DNA of 64,000 nt from Actinopolyspora alba. GTDB lineage: Bacteria > Actinomycetota > Actinomycetes > Mycobacteriales > Pseudonocardiaceae. The position numbers and the translations under genes were made by a program. The notes beneath the pieces were generated by a model that ran no database searches, was not told the DNA's origin, and saw only the letters and a program-made list of their open reading frames with translations. Location of the stretch: assembly GCF_900112765.1 (NCBI RefSeq), contig NZ_FOMZ01000007.1, forward strand, positions 248,001-312,000, read 5' to 3'. Shown here one piece after another: positions 1 through 9,082 of the stretch (position 1 is its first letter; every line of letters begins with the position of its first letter).

Positions 1-178
1 GACGGTTCGCGGGTGGGTCCGCCGCGGTTTCTCGTGATCGCTGGGTGGCCGCCCGCCGCTCGTTCGGTGCGACCGCCCGGCGATTCTTCCCGTGCGGGAA
101 CCGACACCGAGCGGGCACGGGGCGGGACGGAGCTGACCCGGACGTTGCCCGTTCGCGCGACTGCCGGACAATCGTGGT
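1..178. other. Upstream region of pdxT, no gene seen
   Basis: No reading frame here looks like a gene. In related genomes pdxS, or pdxS followed by a thioesterase, lies upstream of pdxT, so a partner gene probably sits outside the window. The pdxT GTG is not preceded by a clear ribosome-binding site, so pdxT may be translated from a leaderless or short-leader transcript. Confidence 0.4.
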
Positions 179-883
179 GTGAACCCAGCTCAACCGGTCG
201 TCGGCGTGCTCGCCCTGCAGGGCGGCGTCGCCGAGCATCTCGCCGCGCTGCGGCGCATCGGGGTGACCGCGTGCCCGGTGCGTCGTCCCGAGGAACTCGC
301 CCGGGTCGACGCCCTCGTGCTGCCGGGCGGGGAATCGACCACCATGACGCGGTTGTTGGACACCTTCGAACTCTTCGAGCCGCTGCGTGCGCGGCTGCGG
401 GAAGGTATGCCCGCCTACGGGTCCTGCGCGGGCATGGTGCTGCTCGCGGACAGCGTGCTCGACGACCGCTCCGAGGTTCGGGGCAGTCCCGGCGTCCGCT
501 CGATGGGGGCGCTGGACGTGGTCGTCCGCCGCAACGCCTTCGGGCGGCAGGTGGATTCCTTCGAGGCGGATCTCGACTTCGCCGGGATCGAAGGCCCGGC
601 GTTGCGCGCCGTGTTCATTCGGGCCCCCCTCGTAGAGAAAGCGGGCGCCGATGTGACCGTGCTGGCCAGCGTGCCGTCTCCCGCCGGGCCGCCGGACGGA
701 CGACCGGCGGAGACGGGTGCGGGTACCATCGTCGCGGTTCGGCAGGGACCGGTGCTCGCCACGGCTTTCCATCCCGAGCTGGTCAACGGTGACGACCGCG
801 TGCACCGACTGTTCGTGCGGATGATCAACGAGAACAGCGGGCATACCGGCCCGGTACGACCTGATACCACGGAGGACAAATGA
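179..883 (+). CDS. pdxT: Pyridoxal 5'-phosphate synthase glutaminase subunit PdxT
   Basis: Class I glutaminase of the DXP-independent PLP synthase. It hydrolyses glutamine and channels ammonia to PdxS in the cytoplasm. The 234-residue protein has the GGEST loop at residues 50-54, nucleophile Cys83 in GSCAGM, and the His198/Glu200 pair in FHPE, so the triad is complete. It is slightly longer than usual, with an insert rich in Pro/Gly before the C-terminal FHPE strand and a short polar tail. The GTG start at 179 directly precedes the conserved [15 protein letters not shown] segment. Its stop overlaps the yebC start (ATGA), so the two are translationally coupled. pdxS is not in the window. Confidence 0.96.
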   Translation: MNPAQPVVGVLALQGGVAEHLAALRRIGVTACPVRRPEELARVDALVLPGGESTTMTRLLDTFELFEPLRARLREGMPAYGSCAGMVLLADSVLDDRSEVRGSPGVRSMGALDVVVRRNAFGRQVDSFEADLDFAGIEGPALRAVFIRAPLVEKAGADVTVLASVPSPAGPPDGRPAETGAGTIVAVRQGPVLATAFHPELVNGDDRVHRLFVRMINENSGHTGPVRPDTTEDK

Positions 884-1632
884 GCGGCCACTCCAAGTGG
901 GCCACGACCAAGCACAAGAAGGCCGCCCTCGACGCCAAGCGCGGCAAGCTCTTCGCGAAGCTGACCAAGAACATCGAGGTCGCCGCGCGTACGGGTGGGG
1001 GCGACCCGGAGGCCAACCCCACGCTGTTCGACGCCATGCAGAAGGCGCGCAAGTCCTCGGTACCGCAGGACAACATCGAGCGCGCCCGCAAGCGCGGCGC
1101 CGGTGAGGAAGCCGGCGGCGCCGACTGGGAGACGGTCATGTACGAGGGCTACGCCCCCAACGGGGTGGCCGTGCTGATCGAGTGCCTGACCGACAATCGC
1201 AACCGCGCCGCGGGCGAGGTGCGCACCGCCATGAACAAGCACGGCGGTTCGATGGCCGACGCGGGGTCGGTGGCCTACCTGTTCAACCGGCGTGGCGTGG
1301 TGATCCTGCCCAAGAACGGTCTCAGCGAGGAGGACGTCCTCGGCGCCGTGCTGGAGGCTGGCGCCGAGGAGATCGAGGACCTCGGCGAGAACTACGAGAT
1401 CCTCTGCGAGCCGAGCGACCTCGTGCCCGTCCGCAAGGCCCTGCAGGCCGAGGGCATCGAGTACGACTCCGCTGAGCCCAGCTTCCTGCCGTCGGTCAAC
1501 GTGCCGCTGGACAGCGAGGGCGCACGCAAGGTCTTCAAGCTCATCGACGTGCTGGAGGACTGCGACGACGTGCAGAACGTCTACTCGAACTTCGACGTCA
1601 GCGACGAGGTCATGGCCCAGGTCTCGGCGTGA
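880..1632 (+). CDS. yebC: YebC/PmpR family DNA-binding protein
   Basis: 250-residue member of the YebC/TACO1 family, beginning with the family hallmark MSGHSKW and containing the conserved NIERARKR and [10 protein letters not shown] segments. The family is described as transcriptional regulators, and some members help ribosomes through proline-rich stretches; which applies here cannot be read from the sequence. The ATG at 880 is preceded by GGAGGA (871-876) inside the end of pdxT. A strong hairpin follows at 1640-1669, so pdxT-yebC forms a closed transcription unit. In many actinobacteria yebC lies just before ruvC; here a methyltransferase, a DUF4262 gene and a small ORF intervene. Confidence 0.96.
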   Translation: MSGHSKWATTKHKKAALDAKRGKLFAKLTKNIEVAARTGGGDPEANPTLFDAMQKARKSSVPQDNIERARKRGAGEEAGGADWETVMYEGYAPNGVAVLIECLTDNRNRAAGEVRTAMNKHGGSMADAGSVAYLFNRRGVVILPKNGLSEEDVLGAVLEAGAEEIEDLGENYEILCEPSDLVPVRKALQAEGIEYDSAEPSFLPSVNVPLDSEGARKVFKLIDVLEDCDDVQNVYSNFDVSDEVMAQVSA

Positions 1633-1639
1633 GCCGGAT

Positions 1640-1669
1640 GGAACTTCCGGACAACGGTCCGGAAGTTCC
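1640..1669. terminator. Perfect 13-bp hairpin after yebC
   Basis: GGAACTTCCGGAC (1640-1652), loop AACG, then its exact complement (1657-1669). There is no T-tract, which is common for actinomycete terminators. It lies between yebC and the convergent methyltransferase gene and could serve both. Confidence 0.75.
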
Positions 1670-1742
1670 CGTGCGTGCTCGACGGCGGCCCGTGCGGCGG
1701 GAGCGGTCGATCGGTTGGTCCCCGCCCGGTGCCCGCGGACGC

Positions 1743-2372
1743 TCAGAGCCTGCGGACCCGTGCCAGCCAGGCCGCCGTGTCGACCTGCTCCTCGGGCGAG
1801 ACGTCGAATCGTGCGGCGTACTCCTCGCCGGCGACCCCGCGGTAGACGTGCTGCTCCAGGGAATCGATGATCCAACCGTCACCGAACGAGTTCCGCACCT
1901 GCTCGGCGCTCAGGCGCGGCCCGCCGGCGTCCTCGATGTCCGACAGTGCGAGCACGTGTACCACGGCCCCCGGGCCGCACACCGCGTGCAGGCTCCTGGT
2001 GTAGCGGCGCCGCTCCGCTTCGCCGAACACGTGCAGCAGTGCGCTGTCCACGACGGTGTCGAACCGCGGTTCGGTGCCGAGATCGAACGCGTCGGCCACT
2101 TCGAAGCGCGCGGCCACCCCGCGTTCGGCCGCGTTGTCCCGTGCCCGCGCCACGGCGGTCCGGGCGCCGTCCACGCCGAGCACGTCGTAACCGAGCTCGG
2201 TCAGCAGGATGGTGTGCTCGCCCTCGCCGCAACCGGGGTCCAGCACCGAACCACCGATCCACCCCTGCCGTTCCAGTTCGACGATCGCGGGCTGTGGGGC
2301 GCCGATCACCCACGGCGGGTTGCCCTCCCGGTAGGCCTGCTCGAAGTGATCCCGCGAGATCGAAGTGTCCAT
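1743..2372 (-). CDS. SAM-dependent class I methyltransferase
   Basis: 209 residues with a Rossmann-type methyltransferase fold. Motif I reads VLDPGCGEGEH (about residues 43-53), followed by the acidic GVDGA loop at the end of strand 2 and DTVVDSALLHVF as motif IV. The N-terminal GNPPWVIGAPQP segment resembles the small-molecule/thiopurine-type methyltransferases often annotated in actinobacteria. The substrate cannot be inferred. ATG at 2372 has a GGGAGA ribosome site 7 nt upstream. The gene is convergent with yebC and divergent from the DUF4262 gene, with a palindrome at 2499-2516 between them. Confidence 0.85.
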   Translation of the reverse strand: MDTSISRDHFEQAYREGNPPWVIGAPQPAIVELERQGWIGGSVLDPGCGEGEHTILLTELGYDVLGVDGARTAVARARDNAAERGVAARFEVADAFDLGTEPRFDTVVDSALLHVFGEAERRRYTRSLHAVCGPGAVVHVLALSDIEDAGGPRLSAEQVRNSFGDGWIIDSLEQHVYRGVAGEEYAARFDVSPEEQVDTAAWLARVRRL

Positions 2373-2678
2373 GATGTTCTCCCAGTCGTCCGTTCGTCCC
2401 CGGCTCGGGTGTGCCCGATTGGTGCGGGTGCGGTGTCGTTCCTGCCCGGTGTCTCGTTCTTGCCGTTGTCGCGCTTTCGCGTGGCACCACCGAGCATGCG
2501 AGTTCGAGTGAACTCGAAGTCAAGATCACTCGGGGCTTCCGTCGGACTTCCCGTTCCGCGACCGACGACGGCGTGTCCCCGGCGCCCACCGGTGAACTAG
2601 GCTTCGCCCCGACGCGGCGCTCGCCGGGTACGCGCGGTCGCGCCGGGAACGAACCCGTCGACGAAGAGGTGACACGTG
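2373..2678. other. Divergent intergenic region
   Basis: About 300 nt between the divergent methyltransferase and DUF4262 genes. It should hold both promoters. The only clear structure is the palindrome at 2499-2516; no coding frame is convincing. Confidence 0.5.
2499..2516. promoter_or_regulatory. Palindrome CGAGTTC-GAGT-GAACTCG, candidate operator
   Basis: Perfect 7-bp inverted repeat with a 4-nt spacer, midway between two divergent genes. The GAAC/GTTC orientation is the reverse of a LexA box (here GTTC precedes GAAC), so it is not an SOS site. The binding factor is unknown. Confidence 0.4.
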
Positions 2679-3188
2679 ATGACCGGAACTGCGAACTCGA
2701 CGGAGGGACTGCGGCGCTGGTTGGTCGAGACCTCGGAGCGTTACGGGGCCGCCGTACTGCACGTTCCAGAGGAGGAGGACCACGCGCCTTACTCCTTCTC
2801 GGTGGGCGCGTGGCGGCGGTTCGGCAAGCCGGAACTCGTGGTGATCGGGCTGCCCGAGCAGGTGGGGCGGAGCGTGGTGGACACCTACGTCGAGCGCGTC
2901 GGCCGTGGCGAGCGGTTCATCACCGGCAGGCTCTACGAGGGCTTCCTGGCCGAACAGCCCGTCACATTCGAGCGCGTGGCCGGACTGTACTACCCGGAGT
3001 ACCTGGGAAGCGCGATGCTGGTTTACGGCGACGACGACTTCCCCGCGCTGCAGCTGCTGTTACCCACACCGGACACCGGGCTGTTCCCCTGGTCGGAGCG
3101 CGCTCCCGAGGGCTTCGCCGCCTACCAGCCGGTACTGACCCGAAGTGGTGCTCCGGAGAGCTGGAAACCCGGCCACGACGGCGCCTGA
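2679..3188 (+). CDS. DUF4262-family protein
   Basis: 169-residue soluble protein resembling the DUF4262 family, whose biochemical role is unknown. Visible features are the Glu-rich PEEEDHAPYSFSVGAW start of the fold, the FGKPELVVIGLP segment and a YPEYLGSAMLVYGDDDFPALQ region. The start is taken at ATG 2679, 9 nt after GAAGAGG; the GTG at 2676 is an alternative. No signal peptide or membrane segment. It is followed by a probable 48-residue ORF and then ruvC, but nothing links it functionally to DNA repair. Confidence 0.7.
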   Translation: MTGTANSTEGLRRWLVETSERYGAAVLHVPEEEDHAPYSFSVGAWRRFGKPELVVIGLPEQVGRSVVDTYVERVGRGERFITGRLYEGFLAEQPVTFERVAGLYYPEYLGSAMLVYGDDDFPALQLLLPTPDTGLFPWSERAPEGFAAYQPVLTRSGAPESWKPGHDGA

Positions 3189-3281
3189 GGATCCCACTGC
3201 CGAATCCGCCGGGTGCTCCGAGAAATCGTTGGACACGACCGTGCGGCCGCTGCGTGAAGCCGTGCCGTGACCGGCGCGGGG

Positions 3282-3428
3282 ATGCGCATCGAGGCGCTGC
3301 ACGAGCACGACAGCACTCCCTGGATCCCCTGGCCGAGCGGCACCCGGGACGCTCACTGGTACCGCCTGTCGCGTGGCGCCCCGCGCATCCCCCTGCTGTT
3401 CACGTTGCGTGCGAGCCTGCCCGGCTGA
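3282..3428 (+). CDS. Probable small protein, 48 residues
   Basis: A short frame between the DUF4262 gene and ruvC, starting MRIEALHEHDSTPWIPWPSG and ending LRASLPG. Nearly all its codons end in G or C (only about four do not), the pattern of real genes in this genome and unlike the surrounding intergenic DNA. It holds three Trp residues and is strongly basic near the C terminus. An in-frame GTG at 3267 could extend it by five residues; neither start has a strong ribosome site. No function can be assigned. It could also be the remnant of a longer gene. Confidence 0.5.
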   Translation: MRIEALHEHDSTPWIPWPSGTRDAHWYRLSRGAPRIPLLFTLRASLPG

Positions 3429-3527
3429 TTCCCCGGCCGCGCCGCCTCGTCCGGCCGTTCCGTCCTCGCCCGGGAGATGAGGCGTGCGTGTCGCCGTGGT
3501 CGGGAGCGTCCGGCCTGCCGTTATCAT

Positions 3528-3543
3528 TCGAACGCGTGTTCAA
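3528..3543 (+). promoter_or_regulatory. LexA (SOS) box upstream of ruvC
   Basis: TCGAACGCGTGTTCAA matches the actinobacterial/Gram-positive SOS operator (TCGAAC-N4-GTTCGA) at 11 of 12 defined positions. It lies 27 nt before the ruvC start, where a LexA repressor would cover the promoter. ruvC is a known LexA target in mycobacteria. Confidence 0.85.
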
Positions 3544-3570
3544 AGCGGGCTCGCGCGAGAGGATGAGGGT

Positions 3571-4158
3571 GTGCGCATACTGGGAGTCGATCCGGGACTG
3601 ACACGCTGCGGAGTCGGTGTCGTCGAGGGCGGGCAGCGGCGCGGGGTGAGCTGTCTCGGTGTCGGTGTGGTGCGCAGCCCCGTGGACGACGAGCTTCCCC
3701 GGCGCCTCGTGGCCATCGCCGACGGGGTGGAGGAGTGGATCGACCGGCACGAACCGGAAGTCGTGGCGATCGAACGGGTCTTCAGTCAGCAGAACGTGCG
3801 CTCGGTCATGGGAACCGCGCAGGTGTCCGGCATCGTGGCGCTGGCCGCCGCTCGGCGGGACATCCAGGTGGCCTTCCACACCCCGAGTTCGGTCAAGGCC
3901 GCCATCAGCGGTTCCGGGAAGGCCGACAAGCGACAGGTCACCGCGATGGTGAGCAAGGTACTGGGCATGTCGAGCCCACCGAAACCCGCCGACGCGGCCG
4001 ACGCGCTGGCACTGGCACTCTGTCATCTCTGGCGGGCTCCCATGGTCGGCAGGCTCGCCGAGGCGGAGCAGCGCGCGGCCGAACTCGCGCGCAATCATCA
4101 ACAGCGGCTGCGGCAGGCAGCACGAGACTCGTCCGGTACAAGGGGGAACCACCGATGA
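3571..4158 (+). CDS. ruvC: Holliday junction endonuclease RuvC
   Basis: Resolvase that cuts Holliday junctions symmetrically during recombinational repair, working with RuvAB. The 195-residue protein shows the four catalytic acids Asp7 (VDPG), Glu68 (AIERVF), Asp141 and Asp144 (PADAADAL). The start is GTG 3571, giving [10 protein letters not shown], with AGAGGA about 7 nt upstream; a GTG at 3484 would add an unrelated N terminus spanning the LexA box and is rejected. The stop overlaps the ruvA start (ATGA). Regulation by LexA is indicated by the box at 3528-3543. Confidence 0.97.
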   Translation: MRILGVDPGLTRCGVGVVEGGQRRGVSCLGVGVVRSPVDDELPRRLVAIADGVEEWIDRHEPEVVAIERVFSQQNVRSVMGTAQVSGIVALAAARRDIQVAFHTPSSVKAAISGSGKADKRQVTAMVSKVLGMSSPPKPADAADALALALCHLWRAPMVGRLAEAEQRAAELARNHQQRLRQAARDSSGTRGNHR

Positions 4159-4793
4159 TCGCTTCGGTGCGGGGTGAGGTGCTTTCGGTCGGACTGGATC
4201 ACGCGGTGATCGAGGTCGGCGGCGTGGGAATGGCCGTGTACGCGACACCGGCGACGCTGGGTGGGCTGCGACGCGGCTCCGAGGCGAACCTGGCCACCTC
4301 GCTGATAGTGCGGGAGGACTCGCTGACGCTCTACGGGTTCGCCGACGCGCAGGCCCGCGACCTGTTCACGCTGCTGCAGACCGCGTCGGGTGTGGGACCG
4401 AGGCTGGCGCTGGCCGCGCTGGCGGTGCTCGACCCCGCCCAACTGCGCGACGCGCTGAGCCAGGGCGACATCGGGGCGCTGACCCGTGTTCCCGGAATCG
4501 GCAAGAAGAACGCCGAACGGCTCACCCTGGAGCTGCGGGACAAGGTGGCGGCGCTGTCCGTCCAGCCCGGTACCGACCCCGCGTGGGCGACCGCGGAGGC
4601 GGGTGCCGCTCCCGGGGGCGCCGTCGTGGACACCGCCGGTATCCGCTCCGAGGTCAGCGAGGCCCTGGTCGGACTCGGGTTCTCCGCGAAACAGGCGGAG
4701 CAGAGCGTCAACGCGGTGCTGGCCGAGAACGGCGGCGAGACCGACACCTCCACCGTGCTGCGCAAGGCCCTGGCCGCTCTCGGTCCCAAGTAG
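4155..4793 (+). CDS. ruvA: Holliday junction branch migration protein RuvA
   Basis: DNA-binding tetramer that recognises four-way junctions and loads the RuvB motor. The 212-residue protein has the N-terminal OB fold ([13 protein letters not shown]), the helix-hairpin-helix region including [16 protein letters not shown] and [12 protein letters not shown], and a C-terminal RuvB-binding domain ([17 protein letters not shown]). ATG 4155 overlaps the ruvC stop and follows an AGGGGG ribosome site at 4141-4146. Cotranscribed with ruvC and ruvB. Confidence 0.97.
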   Translation: MIASVRGEVLSVGLDHAVIEVGGVGMAVYATPATLGGLRRGSEANLATSLIVREDSLTLYGFADAQARDLFTLLQTASGVGPRLALAALAVLDPAQLRDALSQGDIGALTRVPGIGKKNAERLTLELRDKVAALSVQPGTDPAWATAEAGAAPGGAVVDTAGIRSEVSEALVGLGFSAKQAEQSVNAVLAENGGETDTSTVLRKALAALGPK

Positions 4794-4856
4794 TGCGGGC
4801 CGGGAACACCGCGGCGCGACAATCGAAAGTGGCACGAGCGAAGTTCTGAGGAAACG

Positions 4857-5972
4857 ATGCACGAGGACGGGCCGGTGGAGCCGGAAGCCGAGACCCCGGA
4901 CGCGACGGATGCCTCCGAGGGAACCCTCTCGCCGCACCGCGCCAACGGTGAACAGGAGATCGACGCGAGCCTGCGCCCGCGCAAGCTCGACGACTTCGTG
5001 GGCCAGCAGCGCGTCCGCGAGCAGCTGCGCCTGGTGCTGCAAGGTGCCCTCGGAAGGGGGGAGCAGCCCGACCACATCCTGTTCGCGGGGCCACCGGGGC
5101 TCGGCAAGACCAGCCTGGCCATGATCCTGGCGACCGAACTGGGCTCTGCCATCAGGGTGACCTCGGGCCCGGCGCTGGAACGTCCGGGGGACCTGGCAGC
5201 GATGCTGTCCAACCTCACCGCCGGGGACGTGCTGTTCATCGACGAGATACACCGCATGGCGCGCCCCGCCGAGGAGATGCTCTACCTGGCGATGGAGGAC
5301 TACCGGGTAGACGTCGTCGTCGGCAAGGGGCCGGGTGCCACCAGCATCCCGCTGGACATCGCCCCGTTCACCCTGGTGGGGGCGACCACGCGATCGGGGT
5401 CGCTGACCGGCCCGTTGCGGGACCGGTTCGGGTTCACCGCGCACATGGAGTTCTACGAACCCGCCGAGTTGGAGGAGGTCATCAACCGTTCGGCCGGGAT
5501 TCTCGGTGTGGACCTGCGCCCGGACGGTGCCACCGAGATAGCCCGGAGGTGCCGGGGGACGCCGCGTATCGCCAACCGGCTGCTGCGGCGGGTCCGCGAC
5601 TACGCCGAGGTGCGCTCCGACGGAGTGGTCACCGTCGAGGTGGCCCGCGCCGCGCTGGAGGTCTACGACGTGGACGAGCTCGGACTCGACCGCCTCGACC
5701 GGGCGGTGCTCGGTTCACTGGCCCGCTCGTTCGGGGGCGGACCGGTGGGTGCCTCGACGCTGTCGGTGGCCGTGGGCGAGGAGCAGAGCACCATCGAGGA
5801 GGTGTGCGAGCCGTACCTGGTCCGTGCCGGCATGTTGGCCCGGACACCGCGTGGGCGGGTCGCCACCGCCGCGGCCTGGCAGCATCTCGGCATGGTGGCA
5901 CCGGCGAACGCCTTCGGTGCGGCGCCCGTGGCCGAACCCGAGCCCGTGGAACCCGGGTTGTTCGACGAGTGA
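4857..5972 (+). CDS. ruvB: Holliday junction branch migration ATPase RuvB
   Basis: AAA+ ring motor that drives branch migration with RuvA. 371 residues with Walker A GPPGLGKT (78-85), Walker B DEIH (129-132), sensor TTRSG and a C-terminal winged helix ([19 protein letters not shown]). An acidic 35-residue N-terminal extension precedes the conserved [17 protein letters not shown] 4857 sits just after GAGGAA. There are 63 nt between ruvA and ruvB without a terminator, so all three genes are probably under the upstream LexA box. A short weak stem (TCCCG/CGGGA, 5973-5989) follows the stop. Confidence 0.97.
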   Translation: MHEDGPVEPEAETPDATDASEGTLSPHRANGEQEIDASLRPRKLDDFVGQQRVREQLRLVLQGALGRGEQPDHILFAGPPGLGKTSLAMILATELGSAIRVTSGPALERPGDLAAMLSNLTAGDVLFIDEIHRMARPAEEMLYLAMEDYRVDVVVGKGPGATSIPLDIAPFTLVGATTRSGSLTGPLRDRFGFTAHMEFYEPAELEEVINRSAGILGVDLRPDGATEIARRCRGTPRIANRLLRRVRDYAEVRSDGVVTVEVARAALEVYDVDELGLDRLDRAVLGSLARSFGGGPVGASTLSVAVGEEQSTIEEVCEPYLVRAGMLARTPRGRVATAAAWQHLGMVAPANAFGAAPVAEPEPVEPGLFDE

Positions 5973-6238
5973 TCCCGGGCTTTTCGGGAGTGCTGCGCTG
6001 AGCGGTTCGGTCCTGGAACCCTGCCGGTGGGCTCTCGAACCGGACGCGACGTTGTGCGCTGCATCACTGGTCGATCCGTCCGGGTCGGTGTGCCCACCGG
6101 CAGGGCAGGGGCGGTTATGTGCTGGTGAACCTGGCACACTGGGGGGCGGTACATCCGAATAGTCCGGGCGCCGGTGGGGCACGGCTCCGTTGTCGCGGTC
6201 GCCGCGCTGTCCGGGTGACGTCCGTGGATGGAGCAAGA

Positions 6239-6652
6239 TTGTCGACAGAGTATTTGATCCCGATTCTGTTCGTCGCCTTCGCGGCGCTGCTGTTCTTCCA
6301 GATGCGCAAGCAGCGCAAGGCGATGAGTGAGCAGCAGAAGCTGCAGAACTCGCTGACGGTCGGTGACCGAGTGATGACCACCTCCGGATTGTTCGGCACC
6401 GTGGTCGAGACCGAGGACGATTCGATCGAACTCGAGATCGCCGACGGTGTGGTCACGACCTGGCTGCGTCAGGCGATCCGTGAGCGGGTCGACACCGAGG
6501 TCGACGAGGACGAGCTCGACGAGGATGACAACGACGAGGACGTTGTCGACTCCTCGGAGCGGACTTCCTCGGACGAGGACTCCGACGTCACCGAGAACGC
6601 GGATACCCAGAAGACCGAGACCCAGAACGCGGAGACCCAGAAGACGGGCTGA
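6239..6652 (+). CDS. yajC: Preprotein translocase subunit YajC with long acidic tail
   Basis: Accessory membrane subunit of the SecDF-YajC complex. 137 residues from the TTG at 6239, which follows GGAG by 5 nt; GTG codons at 6215 and 6224 are alternatives. One membrane segment (about 6-21) leads to the conserved MRKQRKAM and VGDRVMTTSGLFGTV segments. The C terminus is unusual: residues 84-120 are almost all Asp/Glu/Ser, then TQKTETQNAETQKTG repeats. Typical YajC proteins are near 100 residues. secD and secF follow after a 615-nt gap, although yajC and secD are usually closer. Confidence 0.92.
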   Translation: MSTEYLIPILFVAFAALLFFQMRKQRKAMSEQQKLQNSLTVGDRVMTTSGLFGTVVETEDDSIELEIADGVVTTWLRQAIRERVDTEVDEDELDEDDNDEDVVDSSERTSSDEDSDVTENADTQKTETQNAETQKTG

Positions 6653-7267
6653 CCGGGATTTTCCGCCCGGCGGCAACCGGGGGAGTGTCTCTCGGCGCGG
6701 AAGGCGTCGGGCTGACCACTCGCTCGGCCCGCGTGGTCGTGCGGTCTGCCGCGTCGCGCTCCCACGAGGAAGCCGCACACGTGGCGAAGTGGATCGCCGC
6801 GTCGTGGTCACCGCGAGTGACGGCGGACGGCGGGTTCCGCGCCGCGGGTACCGCCGGGGCGGACAGCGAAAACTCAATGAGGCGAAAACTCAATGAGGGT
6901 CGCGTTCGACGGTCCGTTCGAGGTCGTGCGGTGAGGTCCGGCGCGTGCTTTCGGCGGCGACTCCCGCGTCGCCGCCGAGCGTGCCGCCCGCCGCACGGTA
7001 GTGTCGATCATTCGCTCATTCCGGAGATGCCCCCGCCGTGCGTGGGAGCACCACCGGGACGTGCGGTGCCGATCACCCGTGCCGTGTCCGGCGAGTGGAT
7101 CACGATTCAGTACCTGCGCGACGCCGTCGGGATGTGACCTGTCAAACTGGACGCCGTTGTCGCGTCAGCCACGTGCGGTGTCGGCACCGTGAAGGCCGGG
7201 CGCGACGGCGGCTTTGGACGACTGCCGGACCTTCGGCACCGACCCCGGACGAGGAGACGGACCTAAC
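6653..7267. other. Long yajC-secD intergenic region, no gene seen
   Basis: 615 nt with no frame that shows normal codon pattern for this genome; one open 150-codon frame (6685-7137) has random-looking, Arg-rich composition and is rejected. The only ordered structure is a 16-nt tandem duplication at 6866-6897. A separate promoter for secDF is likely here. Confidence 0.5.
6866..6897 (+). repeat. 16-nt perfect tandem duplication
   Basis: GCGAAAACTCAATGAG occurs twice in a row (6866-6881, 6882-6897). It is AT-richer than its surroundings. Possibly a replication-slippage product or a protein-binding array; no function is evident. Confidence 0.8.
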
Positions 7268-9079
7268 GTGGCACCTCCACGCGGGCAGATCCGGCCGGCG
7301 CGTTATCTGCTGGCCTTCGTGGCGATTCTGCTGGGCATATACAGCCTTGTGTTCTTCACCGGTGACCGCAAACCAGTTCCGGAGCTGGGCATCGACCTGC
7401 AGGGCGGTACCCGGGTGACGCTCACGGCGCGGACCCCCAACGGTAAACCCCCCACCGACGAGTCGTTGCAGCAGGCTCGCGAGATCATCGAGCAGCGCGT
7501 GAACGGGCTCGGTGTCAGCGGCTCCGAGGTGACCGTCGACGGCACCAACCTGGTGATCACGGTGCCCGGCAAGGACGGTGAGCAAGCCAAGCGGCTCGGG
7601 CAGACCGCGGAACTGAATCTGCGCAAGGTCAACCAGGTCGTTCCGGTCAGCGCGTTGCAGGGCAACCAGCCCGGGCAGGGCGATCAACCCGGCCAGGGTA
7701 ACCAGTCGGGGCAGGGCGACCAGTCGGGGCAGAACGGGGACTCCGGCCAGGGCGATCAGTCCGGCCAGAACAACGGGTCGAGCGGATCCGGGGAGCAGTC
7801 CTCCGACACCACGCCACAGGCGGTGGGCTCGCGGCAGGCTCCGGCGCAGGACCAACCGGACGAGAACTCCCAGTCCGGCGATGGTGAGCAGCAGTCCGAC
7901 GGCCAGCAGAACGGTAACCAGCAGAGCGGGGACCAGCTGACCAGGGCCGAACGGATCGAGCAGGCCAAGCAGCTGCGGCAGAGCAAGAACCCGACCATGC
8001 AGCGGCAGGCGCTGCTGACGCTGGACTGCAACGCGCCCGACCCGCTGCGCGGCAACGCCGACCCCGAACGCCCGCTGGTGACCTGCGGTGACGACGGTCA
8101 GCGCAAGTACATCCTCGACCCGGTACTGATTCCCGGCACCCAGATCAGCGACGCCAACTCCTCCCCACCGGGGCAGCGCAAGGCGGAGTGGACCGTAAAC
8201 CTGGAGTTCAAGAACCAGGGCAAGAACACCTGGGCCGACTTCACCTCGCAGAACGTGGGTGAGCAGGTGGCCTTCGTGCTCGACAACCGGGTGGTCTCCG
8301 CCCCGTCCATCAACGACGCGATCGTCGGCGGAACCACCTCGATCTCCGGCAACTTCAACCAGGAGACGGCCAACAACCTCGCCAACACGCTCAAGTACGG
8401 TGCGCTGCCACTCGCGTTCGACCAGTCCACAGCCGAGACCGTCTCGCCGACGCTGGGAATCGCCTCGTTGCAGGCCGCGTTGCTGGCGGGCGGCATCGGA
8501 CTGATCCTCGTGGCGGTCTACTGCCTGCTCTACTACCGGCTGCTGGGATTGCTGACGATCCTCTCGCTGGTGCTGTCCGGTGCGGTCGTCTACGGCGTGC
8601 TGGTGCTGTTCGGCCGCTGGATCGGGTTCACGCTCGACCTGCCGGGCATGGCCGGTTTCATCATCGCGATCGGTATCACCGCCGACTCGTTCATCGTCTT
8701 CTTCGAACGACTCAAGGACGAGATACGTGAGGGCAGAACGTTCCGGTCCGCGGTGCCGCGTTCCTGGGCCCGTGCCCGACGGACGATTCTCTCGGCCGAC
8801 GCGGTCAGCTTCCTCGCGGCGGGCGTGCTGTACCTGCTCGCGGTCGGCCAGGTGAAGGGCTTCGCCTTCACGCTCGGGATGTCGACGGTGCTGGACCTGA
8901 TCGTCGTCTTCCTGGTCACCCACCCACTGGTGGCGCTGGCCTCGCGCAGCAAGTTCCTCTCCCGCCCGGGGCTGACCGGTCTCGGCGCGGTCCAGCGGAT
9001 GGGCGAACGCGCCAGGGCACAGCGTAAGGGCGTCAACCGGCAGCAGAGTGCCTCCAACGGCACTCCGAAGGAGGCGTGA
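7268..9079 (+). CDS. secD: Protein translocase subunit SecD with Gly/Gln/Ser-rich insert
   Basis: RND-type accessory subunit that uses the proton motive force to complete Sec export. 603 residues: first membrane segment (13-31), DLQGG motif (43-47), periplasmic P1 domain, and five C-terminal membrane segments from LQAALLAGGIGLI onward, including the conserved GIGITADSFIVFFERLKDE-like segment. Residues 131-223 are a low-complexity insert with six PGQGDQ/SGQGNQ-type hexads (135-170). The start is GTG 7268 with GAGGAG 11 nt upstream, giving the usual short cytoplasmic N terminus; a GTG at 7214 is less likely. secF starts 3 nt after its stop. Confidence 0.96.
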   Translation: MAPPRGQIRPARYLLAFVAILLGIYSLVFFTGDRKPVPELGIDLQGGTRVTLTARTPNGKPPTDESLQQAREIIEQRVNGLGVSGSEVTVDGTNLVITVPGKDGEQAKRLGQTAELNLRKVNQVVPVSALQGNQPGQGDQPGQGNQSGQGDQSGQNGDSGQGDQSGQNNGSSGSGEQSSDTTPQAVGSRQAPAQDQPDENSQSGDGEQQSDGQQNGNQQSGDQLTRAERIEQAKQLRQSKNPTMQRQALLTLDCNAPDPLRGNADPERPLVTCGDDGQRKYILDPVLIPGTQISDANSSPPGQRKAEWTVNLEFKNQGKNTWADFTSQNVGEQVAFVLDNRVVSAPSINDAIVGGTTSISGNFNQETANNLANTLKYGALPLAFDQSTAETVSPTLGIASLQAALLAGGIGLILVAVYCLLYYRLLGLLTILSLVLSGAVVYGVLVLFGRWIGFTLDLPGMAGFIIAIGITADSFIVFFERLKDEIREGRTFRSAVPRSWARARRTILSADAVSFLAAGVLYLLAVGQVKGFAFTLGMSTVLDLIVVFLVTHPLVALASRSKFLSRPGLTGLGAVQRMGERARAQRKGVNRQQSASNGTPKEA

Positions 9080-9082
9080 GTC

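Noticed and set aside
6685-7137. 150-codon frame in the yajC-secD gap
   Set aside because: Random-looking, Arg-rich and without coding bias.
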